A DNA stretch of 35,713 nucleotides from PALSA-1296 sp038322815 (GCA_038322815.1 JBBQGG010000037.1:1-35713), one strand, 5' to 3'. Shown: positions 1 through 8,216, numbered from the stretch's first letter. Notes: generated from the letters alone by a model not told the origin. Numbers and translations are program-made.

Positions 1-1213
1 CGTTGCCAAGCGAAACAGGCAAGCCGGACGGCTGTAAAGAGAAATACGGTGCATCTGTTCCTTGAAGTGTGGCTTCAGTAATTGTTAATGCTTCGCAGTA
101 GGTATGCATTAACGATGCTGATGCTTTACTGCTATCGCATGAAGATGCGCTTGCAGGAGTTGAAGCTATTTGCGGCATCGGTGGCGGCGGCGCTTTAATT
201 GGAAAGCCGCCACAATTATCCGTGCGCCAAAGGTTGCCAAGCGAATCTAATATGAAGAGCGTATTATCATTGATTGCCACGATATTACGACAATCAATAG
301 GGGAAGGCGGTCCGCCGATTGACTGCCATGATTTCCCTTTATCAGTTGTTCTGATAGTTCCAAGATCGGTCGTCGTTCCGCAAAATGCAGCATGTTTGGA
401 TGTAGTAACACTGCCGCTAATTACGCCATGACCATCAGGAAGAATTGCAAAAGTATATATCGGGAAAAAACTATCCCCTCCATCGGTAGAAGCAAGAAAT
501 CTTCCAATACCGTCACCATAGGGATTACCACCGAGTGCAGCCTGAAATTGTTCACTGGCAATATAGATGGTAGTATCATCACATGTTTTGCCGGTTGCCA
601 AAGACCAGCTTTCAGTGTTATACTTCCCCTTTTTGGGAGTCCAGGTAATGCCGTAATCCCTTGATTCAACAATCGGATTATTTCCGAGATAGATAACATT
701 TTTTGGTGTTATTGCATACGAAGGGGAGGAATTCCTTGATAAAAGAGAATATGTGCTACCTCTATCTTTGGATTCAAATAACAGATTAAAAAGAGTGCCA
801 ATTATGTGTTGTGGAGAACCTGCCATGAAAGCATCATCGAAACCGCCACCAACCGCAGTCCATGTTTGCCCACCATCAGAAGTAATTTCCGCACCTGCCA
901 CTCCGTTCAGGCTCATAACCCCATTCATTTTGTCGAGAAATCGGATAGAGCCTACTGCTACTGATGAATAGGAATTTGGAATTATATGAGAAGTCCACGT
1001 TCTTCCGGTATCTAAAGAAGAATAAAATGTAAATGGTACGTTATCTCCATAGCTGGATAGCCAAAGACCGGCTTGGGAAAAATATACTCCTCCGCCTGAC
1101 CCAGGTCCATTTCTGATGTGCATTGCCCCAACTTTAAAGACCTGCGTCCACTGCGATTGAGCGTTGAATGGGAGAAAAAAAAGTAAAAATAAAGAAAGAA
1201 GTATCTTCTTCAT
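1..1213 (-). CDS. Secreted Asp-box (BNR/sortilin-like) beta-propeller protein, 3' end outside window
   Basis: An open frame runs without a stop from an ATG at 1213 to the left edge (about 404 codons), so the C-terminus is missing. The first 20 or so residues (MKKILLSLFLLFFLPFNAQS) are a typical Sec signal peptide. The rest carries six Asp-box motifs of the S-x-D-x-G-x-T/S-W type (for example SLDTGRTW, SDGGQTW, SRDYGITW, TDKGKSW), as in BNR/sortilin/YCF48-like propellers. It then reads into a region with CDSSKASASLMHTYC, matching CDSSNGALKLQHSFC in the next gene upstream, so the two are paralogs and this one probably also continues into ASH-like repeats and a T9SS sorting domain (inference). 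Such propellers usually serve as surface or secreted binding or adhesion modules; the ligand is unknown. The start lies only 14 bases after a strong hairpin, leaving little room for a private promoter. Confidence 0.85.
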   Translation of the reverse strand, partial: MKKILLSLFLLFFLPFNAQSQWTQVFKVGAMHIRNGPGSGGGVYFSQAGLWLSSYGDNVPFTFYSSLDTGRTWTSHIIPNSYSSVAVGSIRFLDKMNGVMSLNGVAGAEITSDGGQTWTAVGGGFDDAFMAGSPQHIIGTLFNLLFESKDRGSTYSLLSRNSSPSYAITPKNVIYLGNNPIVESRDYGITWTPKKGKYNTESWSLATGKTCDDTTIYIASEQFQAALGGNPYGDGIGRFLASTDGGDSFFPIYTFAILPDGHGVISGSVTTSKHAAFCGTTTDLGTIRTTDKGKSWQSIGGPPSPIDCRNIVAINDNTLFILDSLGNLWRTDNCGGFPIKAPPPPMPQIASTPASASSCDSSKASASLMHTYCEALTITEATLQGTDAPYFSLQPSGLPVSLGN

Positions 1214-1227
1214 ACCGTTTCCACAAT

Positions 1228-1265
1228 AATCTCATCTCCGCTGCCTTTGCAGCGGAGATGAGATT
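1228..1265 (-). terminator. Perfect 17-bp hairpin, probable terminator of a lost gene
   Basis: Bases 1228-1244 and 1249-1265 are perfect inverted repeats (arm AATCTCATCTCCGCTGC) around a 4-base loop. The hairpin starts 15 bases after the stop codon of the orphan sorting domain at 1280, much as the hairpin at 6301-6331 follows the cysteine-rich gene. No long T-run follows on the minus strand, so it may be an inefficient terminator, an mRNA-stabilising stem or a 5' UTR element of the gene starting at 1213. Confidence 0.6.
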
Positions 1266-1279
1266 TGTCTCAAATTGGA

Positions 1280-1432
1280 CTACTTCACAATCAAAAGCGA
1301 TTGTTTTACGATCACTGCTCCGAGCGGTGATTCTATTGTATAGAAATACTTCCCTGTCGGAAGTCGTTCCCCTGTAAAATAGAAGAAGTGCTTGCCAGAT
1401 CCGGCGAAGTTCTGAACGTCATTATGAAACAT
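1280..1432 (-). pseudogene. Orphan T9SS C-terminal sorting domain fragment
   Basis: A 50-codon frame opens at ATG 1432 and ends at TAG 1280-1282. Its product contains GSGKHFFYF, RLPTGKYFYTIESPLG and the end QSLLIVK. This closely matches the last half of the sorting domain of the cysteine-rich protein at 6354-7589 (GAGKHFFYL, DLPSGSYYYTIESPLG, RNLLIVK). There is no signal peptide, no PNP-type domain start and no passenger domain. The frame continues upstream into the 3' end of the 1441-4464 gene, but in a different reading frame from that gene, which has its own sorting domain and stop. The fragment is therefore best read as the 3' relic of a deleted T9SS cargo gene, still followed by its hairpin. 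Expression as a 50-residue peptide is possible but unlikely. Confidence 0.75.
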
Positions 1433-1440
1433 TCCACTTC

Positions 1441-4400
1441 CTACTTCACCTTCACAAAACTCTGCGATGCGCCTCCGATACGAACTAAATATACGCCCGA
1501 TGAAAGACTTTTCGTATCGAGATGGATACTATTTGCACCCGATATGATATTCTTTGTTGATGAATATACTATTTCTCCCAGAGCATTCAGGATTTCGATA
1601 TTGGCATCTTGCTTTGAAGCGGAATTCAGATCGATCACTAACTCATCCTGCGCAGGATTGGGACGGATGGCAACAATTCGCATCGGCAGAATGCCTTTCA
1701 TGAAACCGGCAAGGCTGCGTTCGCCGCAGAGGTAGTTGTAATCGAATCGCGCACTTCCGAAAGCAGTAAAGCCCAGCGTTGCACATGGCAGATGAGTTGT
1801 ATCGATCAGAACATTCATGAGATCGATATTCGTCGTCGAATCAGTTGTCAGGTACACTGTAAAGCCAATGGTTGCCAGAATTCCGTTTGCATCGGATCGG
1901 ATCTCAGGAATATTATTAATAACAAAACTCTTGCCGTCAGAAGATGAAAGATTAGCGGAGCTTTTTGCCGATGTAAAATTCAGAAGAGTGGTATTATAAA
2001 GTAGATCGAAATTGATTTTTTTGATACCTGCTCCGCTGAAGGGTTTACCCGGTGATTCTTTGATGTCATAAGAAACGGTAGAAAGATCTCCTCCTGCTTT
2101 CGGCGTGGGATCGAGATATAATCCCAGATCGCGGTGGGCTGAGGCAGTGAAGGTGCGGCTGAGCAAGATGGGAGTAAGTGTATTATCGGAATTACCGGTA
2201 AAATTCAGTGTAGCTGTGGTAACAGATTTCCCGCCCGCAGTATCGAGCAAAGTAAAAAAGTCAAGCGTTGTATCTTTTCCGGGTAAGATGATAATAGGGA
2301 ATTTCGTATTCGTCCCAAACCCTGAACCCAGACCCCCAACCCCTGTAATGACGAGCGTATCGCATCCGGTATTCCGTAAAGTGATAAGGGTATCTCGATT
2401 GTCGCATACGGAAATTTTTCCGAAATCCACTGCGGCAACAGTTGACGAAAGTATCCTCGTACCATCAGTAACGATGGTGGTGAATGGAATGGAATCGCGG
2501 CGAGTGTTGCCATTGACATGGGATGTCAGAACAAGAAATCCTTTCCGTAATCCCTTTTGTGCCGGATTGAGATAAACATTATAAGCTATCGTATCCCCCG
2601 GTTTCACTGTAAGCTGTGAGCTGTTAGCTGTCAGCTTAAAATCTGCATCTCCAAATATTTGCGCTGCATCCAAGCCAAGAGAATCACAGCCGACATTCGT
2701 TACAAAACCCGAAGCCGTATCATGGGCGCAAATCGAAAGGGATTTGAAAGCAAATGTTTTCGGAGAATAAGAGAAAACTCCGCCTTCTTGTTTCCCTGAG
2801 CCTTCAAGATAGAGATTAACATCCTGTGATAATCCTTGCTGAGTTGCCGTGAATTTCGGACGTGTCGAATATGTCCCACTGCCGCTGGGAGTAAAACGAA
2901 ATGTTAATGTTATGGAATCTCCGGGCGCTAATTTAATGGGCAGAGTTAATGCCGAAATAAGTTTGAACTCCGGCGAAAGTGCTCCCGGACCTTGCGTGAT
3001 CGTTAGGGTGTCGCAGCCTTTATTGATGAGTGTTACTGTTGTATCAATCGGTGGTTTGCAGGTGGAAACAGTATCGAAAATAAATCCTGTTTTCGGTGCG
3101 AAGAGATCGGGCGGAACAGCTTTCGAGGATGCGGAGAAAAAGATTGTTGTATCAATTCTTATAGTATCTCCTTCGTCGAGATAAAATCCGCTAACTCGTA
3201 CTCCGCCAGTGAATGTTCCGATCTGTTTACTCGCATTGAAACGTACAGGAATGGTCAAAGTTTTTGTTTGAGTTATGGTATCAGGGAGAGAAACTGCCGA
3301 AACGAAAAATTGGGGTGACGTTGCAATTATAGTAGTTGCCTTTGTGATGATAAGCGGTGAACAGAAGGAATGCTGTAATTTAAGAGCGCCATTACTAGAA
3401 TCGCAGCTTGAAATGTCTGAAAGTGAAAATCCGCTCGTAATAGGACGATGAACAGTAGGACGCGGAAGATCATGGTTATTTGCATTTGTTGTCATCCAGA
3501 CATTTCCTAAACTATCCAAAGCAACAATCGTACTATCATTAATTAATGCAAAACTGACACAATCAAGAATACCTCCCGGACCACCAATATCGGACCACGT
3601 AGTTCCGTAATCGGTAGTCATTAACATACCATTATATGTTTGGCAATATGCTAAGCCTCGTTTTCCGCATGCCACTGTTCCCGTCAAATAGGGATTACCT
3701 GAAACTAATGTCGAATGAAATGATAGCCCCCCGTTCGTAGAAATATAGAGTTGGCAAAGTCCTTTTTGTGAAGCTATTTGGAGGTCATTTTCATTATTAA
3801 GATAAATAACGGAATCATAACATGCAGTATGTGTAGCGGAAGTGTAAGTATCATGGAAGTAAAACTCCGGTTTTTTTATCCAGGTAACTCCGGAATCTCT
3901 TGAAATATATAAAGAATTATCACCACTGCTATAGAGCACTCCCAAATTATCTGTACAGAGATTCAATGTAAGATCGTAAGATGGATACTTCCAATTATTT
4001 CCACCGTCAAAAGTGACAATTGGGCCGTCACCAGCAACAATGTATCGTGTAGGTGAGAAAACCTTTATCTTATCACCACCTGTACTATTCCCGTTCTTCC
4101 AGGTAATTCCTCCGTCGTTTGTAATATACAGAGATCCTTGCTGAGATAAAATTGCACCAAAATTTTTATCAGAAAATGAAATATTCATTATCCAATCCAT
4201 CGGCATCATTGGCGCAACCGTTACATGTGTCCAGGAATTACCGAGATCACTAGAAACAAAAATTTGGTCATTTATCTTAACGGTACCATCTGCTCTGGGA
4301 GCAATCCATATCCTTCCTTGTTCAAAAAAAATACCTCCGCCCGAGGACTTCACAGCAATGTTATTAAAGGGGCGCAAAACATTTGCCGCACGTAAGAACC

Positions 4401-4464
4401 ACTGTGCTTGTGCTGAAGGGATGAAGAGTAAAGAGCAGAAAATTATTTCAATTATTTTTTTCAC
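1441..4464 (-). CDS. Secreted propeller + ASH-like repeats + cohesin-like domain protein, T9SS cargo
   Basis: The 1007-residue product begins at a GTG (4464) with signal peptide MKKIIEIIFCSLLFIPSAQA. Residues about 22-335 hold six Asp-box motifs (SSDLGNSW, TNDGGITW, TFDGGNNW, SRDSGVTW, STNGGLSF, TTDYGTTW), a BNR/sortilin-like propeller. Three repeats of about 105 residues follow (roughly 450-780), each with a conserved cysteine and an N-x-GCDTL/GCDSL motif, resembling ASH or choice-of-anchor-D immunoglobulin-like domains. Residues about 790-925 resemble a cohesin/dockerin-type beta-sandwich (INFDLLYNTTLLNF). The last 80 residues are a T9SS type A sorting domain (RPNPAQDELVIDL, SLSSGVYLVRI, FVKVK), so the protein should be exported by Sec and moved to the surface by T9SS. 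It lies 23 bases after the 4488-6251 gene, probably in the same transcript. The ligand is unknown. Confidence 0.88.
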   Translation of the reverse strand: MKKIIEIIFCSLLFIPSAQAQWFLRAANVLRPFNNIAVKSSGGGIFFEQGRIWIAPRADGTVKINDQIFVSSDLGNSWTHVTVAPMMPMDWIMNISFSDKNFGAILSQQGSLYITNDGGITWKNGNSTGGDKIKVFSPTRYIVAGDGPIVTFDGGNNWKYPSYDLTLNLCTDNLGVLYSSGDNSLYISRDSGVTWIKKPEFYFHDTYTSATHTACYDSVIYLNNENDLQIASQKGLCQLYISTNGGLSFHSTLVSGNPYLTGTVACGKRGLAYCQTYNGMLMTTDYGTTWSDIGGPGGILDCVSFALINDSTIVALDSLGNVWMTTNANNHDLPRPTVHRPITSGFSLSDISSCDSSNGALKLQHSFCSPLIITKATTIIATSPQFFVSAVSLPDTITQTKTLTIPVRFNASKQIGTFTGGVRVSGFYLDEGDTIRIDTTIFFSASSKAVPPDLFAPKTGFIFDTVSTCKPPIDTTVTLINKGCDTLTITQGPGALSPEFKLISALTLPIKLAPGDSITLTFRFTPSGSGTYSTRPKFTATQQGLSQDVNLYLEGSGKQEGGVFSYSPKTFAFKSLSICAHDTASGFVTNVGCDSLGLDAAQIFGDADFKLTANSSQLTVKPGDTIAYNVYLNPAQKGLRKGFLVLTSHVNGNTRRDSIPFTTIVTDGTRILSSTVAAVDFGKISVCDNRDTLITLRNTGCDTLVITGVGGLGSGFGTNTKFPIIILPGKDTTLDFFTLLDTAGGKSVTTATLNFTGNSDNTLTPILLSRTFTASAHRDLGLYLDPTPKAGGDLSTVSYDIKESPGKPFSGAGIKKINFDLLYNTTLLNFTSAKSSANLSSSDGKSFVINNIPEIRSDANGILATIGFTVYLTTDSTTNIDLMNVLIDTTHLPCATLGFTAFGSARFDYNYLCGERSLAGFMKGILPMRIVAIRPNPAQDELVIDLNSASKQDANIEILNALGEIVYSSTKNIISGANSIHLDTKSLSSGVYLVRIGGASQSFVKVK
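2609..2636. repeat. Four tandem heptamers GTNAGCT inside a coding region
   Basis: Four contiguous 7-base units read GTAAGCT, GTGAGCT, GTTAGCT and GTCAGCT on the plus strand; only the third base varies and it takes all four values. They lie inside the second ASH-like repeat of the 1441-4464 gene and encode KLTANSSQLT on the minus strand. As 28 is not a multiple of 3, the four units are read in different frames. The pattern resembles short tandemly repeated heptamers (STRR) known from cyanobacteria. Confidence 0.8.
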
Positions 4465-4487
4465 AAGACAGAATATTTTTTTTCTTT

Positions 4488-6251
4488 CTATTTAATAATT
4501 TGAAAGTTTGCTTGCAGAACAGCATCTCCGGTAGCCGATCTTATTTGGTAGAAGTATTTCCCCGAAGGCAAGGCCTTTCCTGTGAATATAAATGAATGGC
4601 TCCCCCCTTCATCAAATCTCATTATCTCAGAATAAACTTGCTCACCAAAAATATTGAATATTAATAACTTGAAAGCTCCACCTTCCTGAATCCAAAGTGG
4701 AATTGTAGTAGTGAAATAATTTTTTGCCGTAAGAGGATTAGGATAATTTACTAATAGGCGAATCTGTTCTGAGTATTGTTTTACTAAGGAAGATGACTCA
4801 GTAATTTTTGCAAGGAAAATGTCACTCACTGGCACATTCACTCCATTCCATGCCATAAGAGGTACTACCGAATCAGCACTTCCAAAATAATATGGTGCAA
4901 CCATTGACCCTGCGCAATAGACATCTTGATTTGAGCCTACTGCCAGCAGAAAATTTTGTGTTGAGTTGACAAGATCACTTCTTTGCCAAGATGATTTTAA
5001 CCATTGAAAAGTACCTTTTTTATCAAGCATTACTGTAATAAGTGCAGGCTGATCATTTGATTCTGTATTACCCCAAAATATATGAGAGCCGGAAAATTCA
5101 GCAACAAAATATAAATTGCCTTTTCCGTCACAGTGGATATTATCGATCTGACTGAAAGCACTCTGGGAATTTACTACGGCGGTTGAATTATATCCCCACT
5201 GAGGTTTTAAAGCCGAGTCGAATTGCACTAAAAATAATTCACCGCTTGAATAGGGCTCTAATAAAACATTATTTCCGAAATCTATTGCATCAGATAGCGA
5301 TCCCCCGATAGTACATGTTCCATTTTGCTCGCAGCAAATAGAATAAGCATGTGCTCCTGTCTTACCGTTTGAATTATAGGCACCAAGAAATATCCCTTGC
5401 GGATCGAATTTTGCCACGAAGAAATCTCCGTTTACTGCATCGGGAGATGCTCTTAAAGTAAACTCGAAAAAAGATATAGTATCACAAAAGTTACCGATAA
5501 AATAAACATTGTTCATCTGATCACAACAAATCCCAACCCCTCCGATCGCATTTGAAGAACGTGAGCTCAGGCTATGTTGCATACCGTCTTTTATCCACTG
5601 AAGAGCACCGCTACTATCGAAACGCGCTAAAAAAAAGTTATTTACAAACTTTCCCGGCGTTTGTAATACATGTCCCTGAATAGTCACTGTTCCCGAATAG
5701 GTACCCTCTAAAAGTAAATGCCCCGAACTATCCACTGCCAAACTACCGGGATCTAATTGATCAACGGAATTAGAATCGGCAATAGACTTAATCCATAATA
5801 ATTCGCCGTCTGTAGAAAATTTTGCAAAGAAGCTATTTATTTTATTTCGTTTTCCATAAAGAGTGTGCCCTTCTATACTTAACGTGCCTGCTGCATATTG
5901 ACCTGTGGTATAGATGGCATGGTTATAATAGGTTAGCGAGGAGTATTTTAGAAAACCCGGATTCCCATCAGAATGCTTTACCCAAAGTACTTTTCCTTCA
6001 GGAGATATTTTAAGTATGAATCCGTTTTGCGCAATATACGGATCGCTTTCCAGAATAATAATATCTCCAAATTTTGCTGAATCGCTGAAATTCCCTGACA
6101 TATATATATTTCCTTCAGGATCTGTAATCAGGTCGCCCGGGGCATCATTCTTGTGCCCGCCGAAAGATTTTTCCCATGCCCATGAAGGGCTTTGGGCATG
6201 AAGAGCGGTGGCCACGATGAAAAAGAATAGAAAAACAACTTGCTCTTTCAT
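4488..6251 (-). CDS. Secreted SBBP-like beta-propeller protein, T9SS cargo
   Basis: The product, about 587 residues from the ATG at 6251, starts with signal peptide MKEQVVFLFFFIVATALHAQ; this start was preferred to an ATG 21 bases upstream, which would put seven residues before the leader. Residues about 25-490 are a repeated blade pattern of 60-90 residues with cores such as FAKFSTDGELLWIKS, FLARFDSSGALQWIKDG, FFVAKFDPQGIF and VMLDKKGTFQWLKS, typical of SBBP/beta-propeller-repeat secreted proteins. The C-terminus is a T9SS sorting domain (NYPNPLTAKN, ALPSGKYFYQIRS, FQIIK). It is likely the first gene of a transcript with the paralogous propeller genes downstream. A hairpin at 6301-6331 separates it from the cysteine-rich gene. 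No catalytic motif is visible; a binding or structural surface role is inferred. Confidence 0.85.
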   Translation of the reverse strand: MKEQVVFLFFFIVATALHAQSPSWAWEKSFGGHKNDAPGDLITDPEGNIYMSGNFSDSAKFGDIIILESDPYIAQNGFILKISPEGKVLWVKHSDGNPGFLKYSSLTYYNHAIYTTGQYAAGTLSIEGHTLYGKRNKINSFFAKFSTDGELLWIKSIADSNSVDQLDPGSLAVDSSGHLLLEGTYSGTVTIQGHVLQTPGKFVNNFFLARFDSSGALQWIKDGMQHSLSSRSSNAIGGVGICCDQMNNVYFIGNFCDTISFFEFTLRASPDAVNGDFFVAKFDPQGIFLGAYNSNGKTGAHAYSICCEQNGTCTIGGSLSDAIDFGNNVLLEPYSSGELFLVQFDSALKPQWGYNSTAVVNSQSAFSQIDNIHCDGKGNLYFVAEFSGSHIFWGNTESNDQPALITVMLDKKGTFQWLKSSWQRSDLVNSTQNFLLAVGSNQDVYCAGSMVAPYYFGSADSVVPLMAWNGVNVPVSDIFLAKITESSSLVKQYSEQIRLLVNYPNPLTAKNYFTTTIPLWIQEGGAFKLLIFNIFGEQVYSEIMRFDEGGSHSFIFTGKALPSGKYFYQIRSATGDAVLQANFQIIK

Positions 6252-6300
6252 AGTTTGGTATAAGGGTAACATGATTTTTAACTTATCTCAGCAAAAAGGT

Positions 6301-6331
6301 GGAAGCTTCCGCAAAGGTTGCAGAAGCTTCC
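6301..6331 (-). terminator. Hairpin terminator after the cysteine-rich T9SS gene
   Basis: Bases 6301-6314 (GGAAGCTTCCGCAA) pair with 6318-6331 (TTGCAGAAGCTTCC) with one mismatch and a 3-base loop. On the minus strand the stem lies 22 bases after the stop of the 6354-7589 gene and is followed by CACCTTTTT, a short T-rich tail, so it fits a rho-independent terminator. Confidence 0.65.
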
Positions 6332-6353
6332 TAGTTAATGTATAGTGTATATC

Positions 6354-7589
6354 TTATTTTACAATAAGAAGATTCCTCTTTACGATCGGAACTCCTAGCG
6401 GTGATTCAATCGTATAATAATATGAGCCGCTTGGGAGATCGGAAGCGGTCAAATAGAAGAAATGCTTCCCAGCGCCTTCAAAGTTCTGTGATTCGGTATG
6501 AACAACCTTCCCTGTTTGATCAACAAATATGATCCGCGCTTCTGAACTTACAGGAATAGAGAACGGTACTACGGTTTTGAAATTAGAGGCACTTGTTACA
6601 GGGTTCGGGTAATTGCTTTCCCCTTGAACAAATCCGCTATTATCTAATTTTCCAGTACCAATCTTGAACGTGCCCTTTGGGTTCGGTGAGCAGTTAAGTG
6701 AGTCAGATAAATCGACAGCTTTAACCGTAATATTGTTTCGAGTACCGCAGGTAGGAATGCTGAGACATATTTCATCGCATAACGCAGTTGAGCAACTCGG
6801 ATTTGGTGATACGTCTATATAGTCTATGCAGCCACCAACGCGGTGAATGGTCGAAATGCTGTAGCATGTAGTAGCAATACTTGGATCCGATGATGTGTAA
6901 GGTGGATTACATGATGGAGTGCAGCTTGCTAAACATGGGTCGAAGTGGAAGCGGAATGAATGCGTTCCTGCTCCTGATGTAGCTCGTCTTTTATAACAAA
7001 CGTTCTGGTGACAGTCATCTGGGCGGTAAATGATTGTTTGGTCACATCCTAAACAGTCGGCAACAAAATCTCCACATGCGTTAAACGTCCCTGAACCTGA
7101 GCCATTAAGAACACCCCCATTAGAGGTATGCCATGAAAAAGTCTGCCCAACGATAGTACATCCCGCAGGAAGTGGATCTTTCGGGCAAAGAAGTAAGTCT
7201 ACGGTTGCACCGGCTGATGGAGCAGTTGAAAATGAAATTGAAAAACCGGTCTGTATGCCGTTTGACATAATCTTTGATAATGTCCCAGTGGCACCACTAC
7301 CATCGTTACTAATCGTTACCGATTGAGAATTGAAACAAGTCCAGTTCCAACAATTGGGACTGAACGGCGTGAAATCTGCAAGCCCATCTGTCGTGCCATC
7401 AAGGGTGATATGAATATCGTAACAACACTGTTGCGTTCCATTATCACAGTTAGTCGAATGAATAGGTCGCACATCAATCAAATTTGCAGCATATCCTTGA
7501 GTAATCTGCAAACTACACAAACAAAAGAAAACAAGGAGTAGGCGTAGCAAAGTACGTCCGCTCAGTTGAGATGTTAATAGATTTTTCAT
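6354..7589 (-). CDS. Cysteine-rich secreted protein with T9SS sorting domain
   Basis: The 411-residue product is called from ATG 7589, which places the hydrophobic leader (LLRLLLVFFCLCSLQITQGYA) near the N-terminus; the frame stays open to an ATG at 7658 that would add 23 residues. The region between leader and sorting domain (about residues 36-325) carries about 22 cysteines, many in CxxC-like spacings or close pairs (QQCC, DCLGCD, CLASCTPSC), suggesting a disulfide-stabilised extracellular domain. I recognise no family. The last 85 residues are a T9SS type A sorting domain (SNYPNPVTSASN, GAGKHFFYL, LPSGSYYYTIESPLG, LLIVK), the closest in-window relative of the orphan domain at 1280-1432. 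It has its own hairpin terminator downstream. Confidence 0.82.
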   Translation of the reverse strand: MKNLLTSQLSGRTLLRLLLVFFCLCSLQITQGYAANLIDVRPIHSTNCDNGTQQCCYDIHITLDGTTDGLADFTPFSPNCWNWTCFNSQSVTISNDGSGATGTLSKIMSNGIQTGFSISFSTAPSAGATVDLLLCPKDPLPAGCTIVGQTFSWHTSNGGVLNGSGSGTFNACGDFVADCLGCDQTIIYRPDDCHQNVCYKRRATSGAGTHSFRFHFDPCLASCTPSCNPPYTSSDPSIATTCYSISTIHRVGGCIDYIDVSPNPSCSTALCDEICLSIPTCGTRNNITVKAVDLSDSLNCSPNPKGTFKIGTGKLDNSGFVQGESNYPNPVTSASNFKTVVPFSIPVSSEARIIFVDQTGKVVHTESQNFEGAGKHFFYLTASDLPSGSYYYTIESPLGVPIVKRNLLIVK

Positions 7590-7701
7590 AATTTTTACTA
7601 ATGAAGAATATAAAAAGAGCACACATAAGGTAACAAAGTCAACATGGCGCAGCAGCATCTTCGTGTTACCAGATCCGAGATGCCCCTAACCCTGCGCCGT
7701 A

Positions 7702-7746
7702 TTTAACCTTCGCTTTCGCTCCGGTTAAAAATTGGCATTTAAATGC
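7702..7746. other. Intergenic inverted repeats
   Basis: The gap between the 7760-8158 gene and the cysteine-rich gene holds a 7-bp inverted repeat (TTTAACC at 7702-7708, GGTTAAA at 7723-7729) around a 14-base loop, and a perfect 12-base palindrome GCATTTAAATGC at 7735-7746. Neither has a clear T-run on the minus strand. They could be a weak terminator for the small secreted protein gene or a regulator site; the evidence is structural only. Confidence 0.3.
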
Positions 7747-7759
7747 TTTTAGGCTTTAT

Positions 7760-8158
7760 CTAATTTGTCTCCAAGTCATCTATCATGATGACATTTCCTG
7801 TCCAGGTTACTCGTACGGAAGTATGTAAGTCAATGATTATCCGTGTTGGAGTATCGGGTCCGAATGACTGGCCATGAATGGAGCATTCGTAGGCTGATGC
7901 GATAAGCGATGTGAAAAATGTCCCTCCTCCGGTGACATTGATATAGGCATAACTTCCGTCTGATAGATGAATATTAATCCATCTGACATTAGCAATTGTT
8001 TGGTTTTGCGCACTAAAGGACGAAACATCCTGAGCAAGTCGATGTATTGGAATTGCATGAGTGCCGCCGGCATCTGCGGGATGCAAACCGGAAGCGTTTA
8101 GTACGTGAGGAAAAAGAGCTATAGGAAATACCGAAAGAAATCTAATTAAGGTTTTCAT
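7760..8158 (-). CDS. Small secreted protein of unknown function
   Basis: A 132-residue product starts at ATG 8158 with a signal-peptide-like leader (MKTLIRFLSVFPIALFPHVL, then NASG). The mature part is rich in Thr, Ser, Ile and Val with alternating patterns suggesting beta strands (NVRWINIHLSDGSYAYINV, TRIIIDLHTSVRVTWTG). There is a single cysteine in the mature region and no T9SS sorting domain, so it is probably periplasmic or released. I do not recognise the family. It stands at the head of the minus-strand secreted block and is divergent from the 8276-9853 gene; a good Bacteroidetes-type promoter candidate lies just upstream. A gene is supported by its leader, its position and its promoter rather than by homology. 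Confidence 0.6.
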   Translation of the reverse strand: MKTLIRFLSVFPIALFPHVLNASGLHPADAGGTHAIPIHRLAQDVSSFSAQNQTIANVRWINIHLSDGSYAYINVTGGGTFFTSLIASAYECSIHGQSFGPDTPTRIIIDLHTSVRVTWTGNVIMIDDLETN

Positions 8159-8183
8159 TTGATAGGGGTAGTTAATTAAGTTG

Positions 8184-8216
8184 CAAATATATCACTCAGT
8201 GAGAAGAAAATTGCAA
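8184..8216 (-). promoter_or_regulatory. Candidate Bacteroidetes-type promoter for 7760-8158
   Basis: Read on the minus strand, TATATTTG (8191 to 8184) matches the Bacteroidetes -7 consensus TAnnTTTG exactly, and TTTG/TTG ends at 8214, 22 bases upstream. The usual spacing is about 19-20, so the upstream element is slightly far. A start around 8177 would leave a leader of about 18 bases before the ATG at 8158. Confidence 0.4.

Noticed and set aside
1388..1735. A 115-codon plus-strand frame over the orphan sorting domain and the end of the propeller gene
   Set aside because: The minus strand reading gives clear sorting-domain matches; the plus-strand peptide shows none.
2105..2575. A 156-codon open frame on the plus strand inside the large propeller gene
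   Set aside because: It is antisense to a well supported domain-rich gene, has no recognisable domain, and its composition follows from the codons of the true gene.
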